Part shown: piece by piece, positions 12,251-13,650 of the stretch
Position numbering within the stretch: the first letter of the stretch is position 1
How the letters are laid out: each line of letters opens with the position of its first letter
Assembly: GCA_028678555.1 (NCBI GenBank)
Contig: JAJRDF010000078.1
Location: 1-13,650 of the forward strand
Source: Methanomicrobiales archaeon
GTDB lineage: Archaea; Halobacteriota; Methanomicrobia; Methanomicrobiales; JACTUA01
DNA length: 13,650 bases
Direction: 5' to 3'
Translations under genes and position numbers: made by a program
Notes under the pieces: model-generated
Databases searched by the model: none
What the model saw: the letters and a program-made list of their open reading frames with translations, nothing else
Told to the model about the DNA's origin: nothing

Positions 12251-13028
12251 CCATGGAGAGGGGAGTGGGGATCACCAGATCCGTGTTCGACATCACCGCC
12301 CGGGCAAGGCCGCGGTAGACGGCCGCCTGGGGCGAGCCGGGGGCGTACTCGATCACCGTCTGCTTGCGCACCTCGGCCATCTGCACGACCCGGTCCCGGG
12401 GGATGAAGGTGACCAGGCGGGATCCTATCCGTTCGGCAAACTCCCGGACCAGCGCCTCCTCGTCGGGAATGGAGGCAGAGTTGCAGATCACGCCGGCGAG
12501 CCGGCACTTCGACCGGCCCCGGCCCGAGAGGCGGGCGATGGCCTTGCAGATATTGTTGGCCGCGTAGAGGGACATGAGCTCCCCGGAGGTGACCAGGTAG
12601 ATCTCCTCGGCATATCCTTCCCGCATCGGCATCGCAAAGCCGCCGCAGACCACGTCCCCGAGAACGTCGTAGACCACCACGTCGGCGGTGAGGGCCCCCA
12701 GGTGCTCCAGCAGCTGGAAGGTGGCGATGATCCCCCGCCCGGCACACCCTACGCCGGGCTCCGGGCCGCCGGCCTCCACGCACCGGACCCCCTGATACCC
12801 GGTGAAGACCACCTGGTCTGCCGTGAGACCCTCGTCCCTGCCGTCCCGCAGCTGGTCCAGCACCGTGGGGATCCAGGAGCCGTGCACGAGCATCCGGGTG
12901 CTGTCCCGCTTGGGATCGCACCCGATCTGCAGCACCGAGAGGTCCATGTCCGCAAGGGCGGCCGAGAGGTTGGCCGCCGTCGTCGATTTCCCGATGCCCC
13001 CCTTGCCGTACAGGGCGATCTGCTTCAT
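12213..13028 (-). CDS. NifH-like iron protein (ATP-dependent reductase component)
   Basis: This is a homodimeric Fe protein that hydrolyses ATP and delivers single electrons to component 1. It has 271 residues, normal length. Visible features are the P-loop YGKGGIGKSTT (7-17), switch I GCDPKRDST (36-44), and the [4Fe-4S] ligands C95 (GGPEPGVGCAGRG) and C128 (DVLGDVVCGGF). R98, the residue that is ADP-ribosylated in regulated NifH, is present. ATG 13028 follows GGAGGTG by 4 bases. It is the first gene of the minus-strand H-D-K-like operon. The high similarity to true NifH in the active regions does not make it a nitrogen-fixation gene. BchL, CfbC and other group IV-VI proteins keep the same motifs, and its job is set by the two downstream component-1 proteins. 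Confidence 0.93.
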   Translation of the reverse strand: MKQIALYGKGGIGKSTTAANLSAALADMDLSVLQIGCDPKRDSTRMLVHGSWIPTVLDQLRDGRDEGLTADQVVFTGYQGVRCVEAGGPEPGVGCAGRGIIATFQLLEHLGALTADVVVYDVLGDVVCGGFAMPMREGYAEEIYLVTSGELMSLYAANNICKAIARLSGRGRSKCRLAGVICNSASIPDEEALVREFAERIGSRLVTFIPRDRVVQMAEVRKQTVIEYAPGSPQAAVYRGLARAVMSNTDLVIPTPLSMDDLEALALRFAA

Positions 13029-13238
13029 GCTGCACCTCCGGTTGGACGGCAGGGAATATGGACTTATCTTTTCTTAACACAAGCAGGGTTGTGCGGAGGA
13101 AGAGAGACGATGGGGAAGAACAGGGGTTAACGTGGTCCACACAATTCCTCGAGGAGAAAATAAACTTTACTCCATGATTTTTCCTGATGATTTGACAGAA
13201 TATGGAATTTCAAAGGCTTCAAGGCAGATGTATTGTAC

Positions 13239-13254
13239 CAATATCAAGATATTG
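13239..13254. promoter_or_regulatory. Perfect 16-bp dyad, candidate operator
   Basis: CAATATCAAGATATTG has two perfect 7-base arms (CAATATC and GATATTG) around AA. It lies in the divergent spacer, about 60 bp upstream of the plus-strand TATA box and about 210 bp from the NifH-like start. The form suits a winged-helix dimer site. AATCATTGATT (13275-13285) is a second, shorter dyad. Confidence 0.4.
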
Positions 13255-13310
13255 ACTGAATCCTGATAACGATAAATCATTGATTACATATGAATTACCC
13301 AAAGGCATTA

Positions 13311-13320
13311 ATTATAAATA
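13311..13320 (+). promoter_or_regulatory. TATA box for the secreted-protein gene
   Basis: ATTATAAATA is a close match to the archaeal TATA consensus. It would place the start near 13341 and leave a leader of about 40 bases ending in the GAGGAGG ribosome site. Confidence 0.6.
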
Positions 13321-13380
13321 CTTAACAATTCAGGATTTTTCGCATATACACGGATTTGTGACGTCAGGATGAGGAGGAGT

Positions 13381-13650
13381 ATGAAGCGAATGACGGGGAG
13401 GACAGATCGGGTTGTACTCCTCTTCATTGCAGGCATCCTTTTCACGGCTTCGCTGGTACTGCCGGTGGGCGCAGAAACCATCACCATCGGTGATTCCATC
13501 CGGACGGCAGCGGATGTGAATGTCATCGGTAATCCCGGCCTTCCTGAGTCGAATCCTCCGGTCATGTGGAAGGGGAATAAAGGAACCATCACTGGCGGGC
13601 CGGCCGATGTGGATGGGTGCCGGTGGTGGCAGATATCCTACGATGTGGGG
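13381..13650 (+). CDS. Secreted/cell-surface protein with possible SH3-like domain, N-terminal part (cut by window edge)
   Basis: Ninety codons are visible. A basic N-terminus (MKRMTGRTDR) is followed by a hydrophobic core (VVLLFIAGILFTASLVLPV) and a likely signal-peptidase site after VGA, so the mature protein would begin near ETITIGDSIRT. The following 55 residues contain DSIRTAADVNVIGNPG, MWKGNKGTITGGP and CRWWQISYDVG. This pattern resembles bacterial SH3-type domains (variable start, glycine-rich turn, W-x-I-x-Y-D strand), so a wall- or glycan-binding surface role is possible. ATG 13381 has GAGGAGG 3 bases upstream. ATG 13369 and ATG 13390 are also in frame. It is divergent from the nitrogenase-like operon and shares its AT-rich control region. 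The remaining domains are outside the window. Confidence 0.72.
   Translation, partial: MKRMTGRTDRVVLLFIAGILFTASLVLPVGAETITIGDSIRTAADVNVIGNPGLPESNPPVMWKGNKGTITGGPADVDGCRWWQISYDVG

Larger units (their letters stand above)
13029..13380. other. Divergent control region between the nitrogenase-like operon and the secreted-protein gene
   Basis: These 352 bases hold no convincing gene. The half next to the nitrogenase-like operon has GGAGGTG (13033-13039, minus strand) and a weak A-rich/ATAAGT element near 13062-13075. A second minus-strand TATA candidate (AGTTTATTTTC) lies near 13157-13167. The right half is strongly AT-rich, with two perfect dyads (13239-13254 and 13275-13285) and the TATA box of the plus-strand gene. 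I found no GGAA-N6-TTCC site of the NrpR type. Confidence 0.5.

Noticed and set aside
10024..13028. Reading the three-gene cluster as true nitrogenase (nifHDK)
   Set aside because: The D-like subunit is too short, has no FeMo-cofactor cysteine and lacks the histidine region, and no cofactor-assembly genes are nearby.
11655..13130. Plus-strand open frame of 491 codons
   Set aside because: It is antisense to the NifH-like and D-like genes, with shadow-type composition.
13308..13592. Minus-strand open frame of 94 codons
   Set aside because: It overlaps the promoter and signal-peptide coding region of the plus-strand secreted protein, with no start signal or recognisable sequence.

Overview
The window looks like chromosomal DNA from a methanogenic archaeon, most likely of the Methanomicrobiales. 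The evidence is the adjacent DUF1890/DUF1894 pair (methanogen-restricted families), an FprA-type F420H2 oxidase, an LL-diaminopimelate aminotransferase, archaeal TATA/BRE-type promoters, GGAGGTG-type Shine-Dalgarno sites and high GC with AT-rich promoter islands. The order-level assignment is inference. No tRNA, rRNA, CRISPR array or transposase was seen.

Layout. (1) 1-1526, minus strand: lysine synthesis, dapL followed by lysA (cut by the window edge), overlapping by 4 bases. (2) 1638-2805, plus strand: cutA, then the DUF1890-DUF1894 pair behind a leader that carries two copies of a CTGTACAG palindrome. (3) 3156-5721, plus strand: an oxygen and redox defence block made of TspO/MBR, rubredoxin, FprA and two-iron superoxide reductase (the last two overlap by ATGA). 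(4) 5776-8678, plus strand: aconitase-family large subunit, small subunit and isopropylmalate-type dehydrogenase, the three enzymes that follow the synthase in leucine or coenzyme-B 2-oxoacid chain extension. The large subunit carries an apparent frameshift near its end, which merges its frame with that of the small subunit. (5) 8679-10023: a gene-poor stretch with one unrecognised 144-residue protein behind a structured leader and one 54-residue, two-helix membrane protein with a near-leaderless promoter, bracketed by direct repeats. (6) 10024-13028, minus strand: a compact three-gene nitrogenase-like operon (NifH-like, NifD-like, NifK-like). (7) 13029-13380: an AT-rich divergent control region with a perfect dyad. 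(8) 13381-13650, plus strand: the start of a secreted protein with a possible SH3-like domain, cut by the window edge.

The most notable item is the nitrogenase-like operon. The NifH-like protein keeps the P-loop and both cluster cysteines. Both component-1 proteins keep the three P-cluster-type cysteines each. The NifD-like subunit, however, is only 346 residues long, has no visible equivalent of the FeMo-cofactor cysteine and ends before the region that carries the cofactor histidine. It should therefore be a two-component reductase that does not fix nitrogen. Having two different component-1 genes sets it apart from the methanogen F430 enzyme CfbCD, which has one. Its substrate cannot be read from this window. 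Other points worth checking are a GC-rich palindromic repeat present in two intergenic regions, the odd rubredoxin (CPVCC and a 47-residue tail) and the atypical specificity signatures in the leu-type genes.
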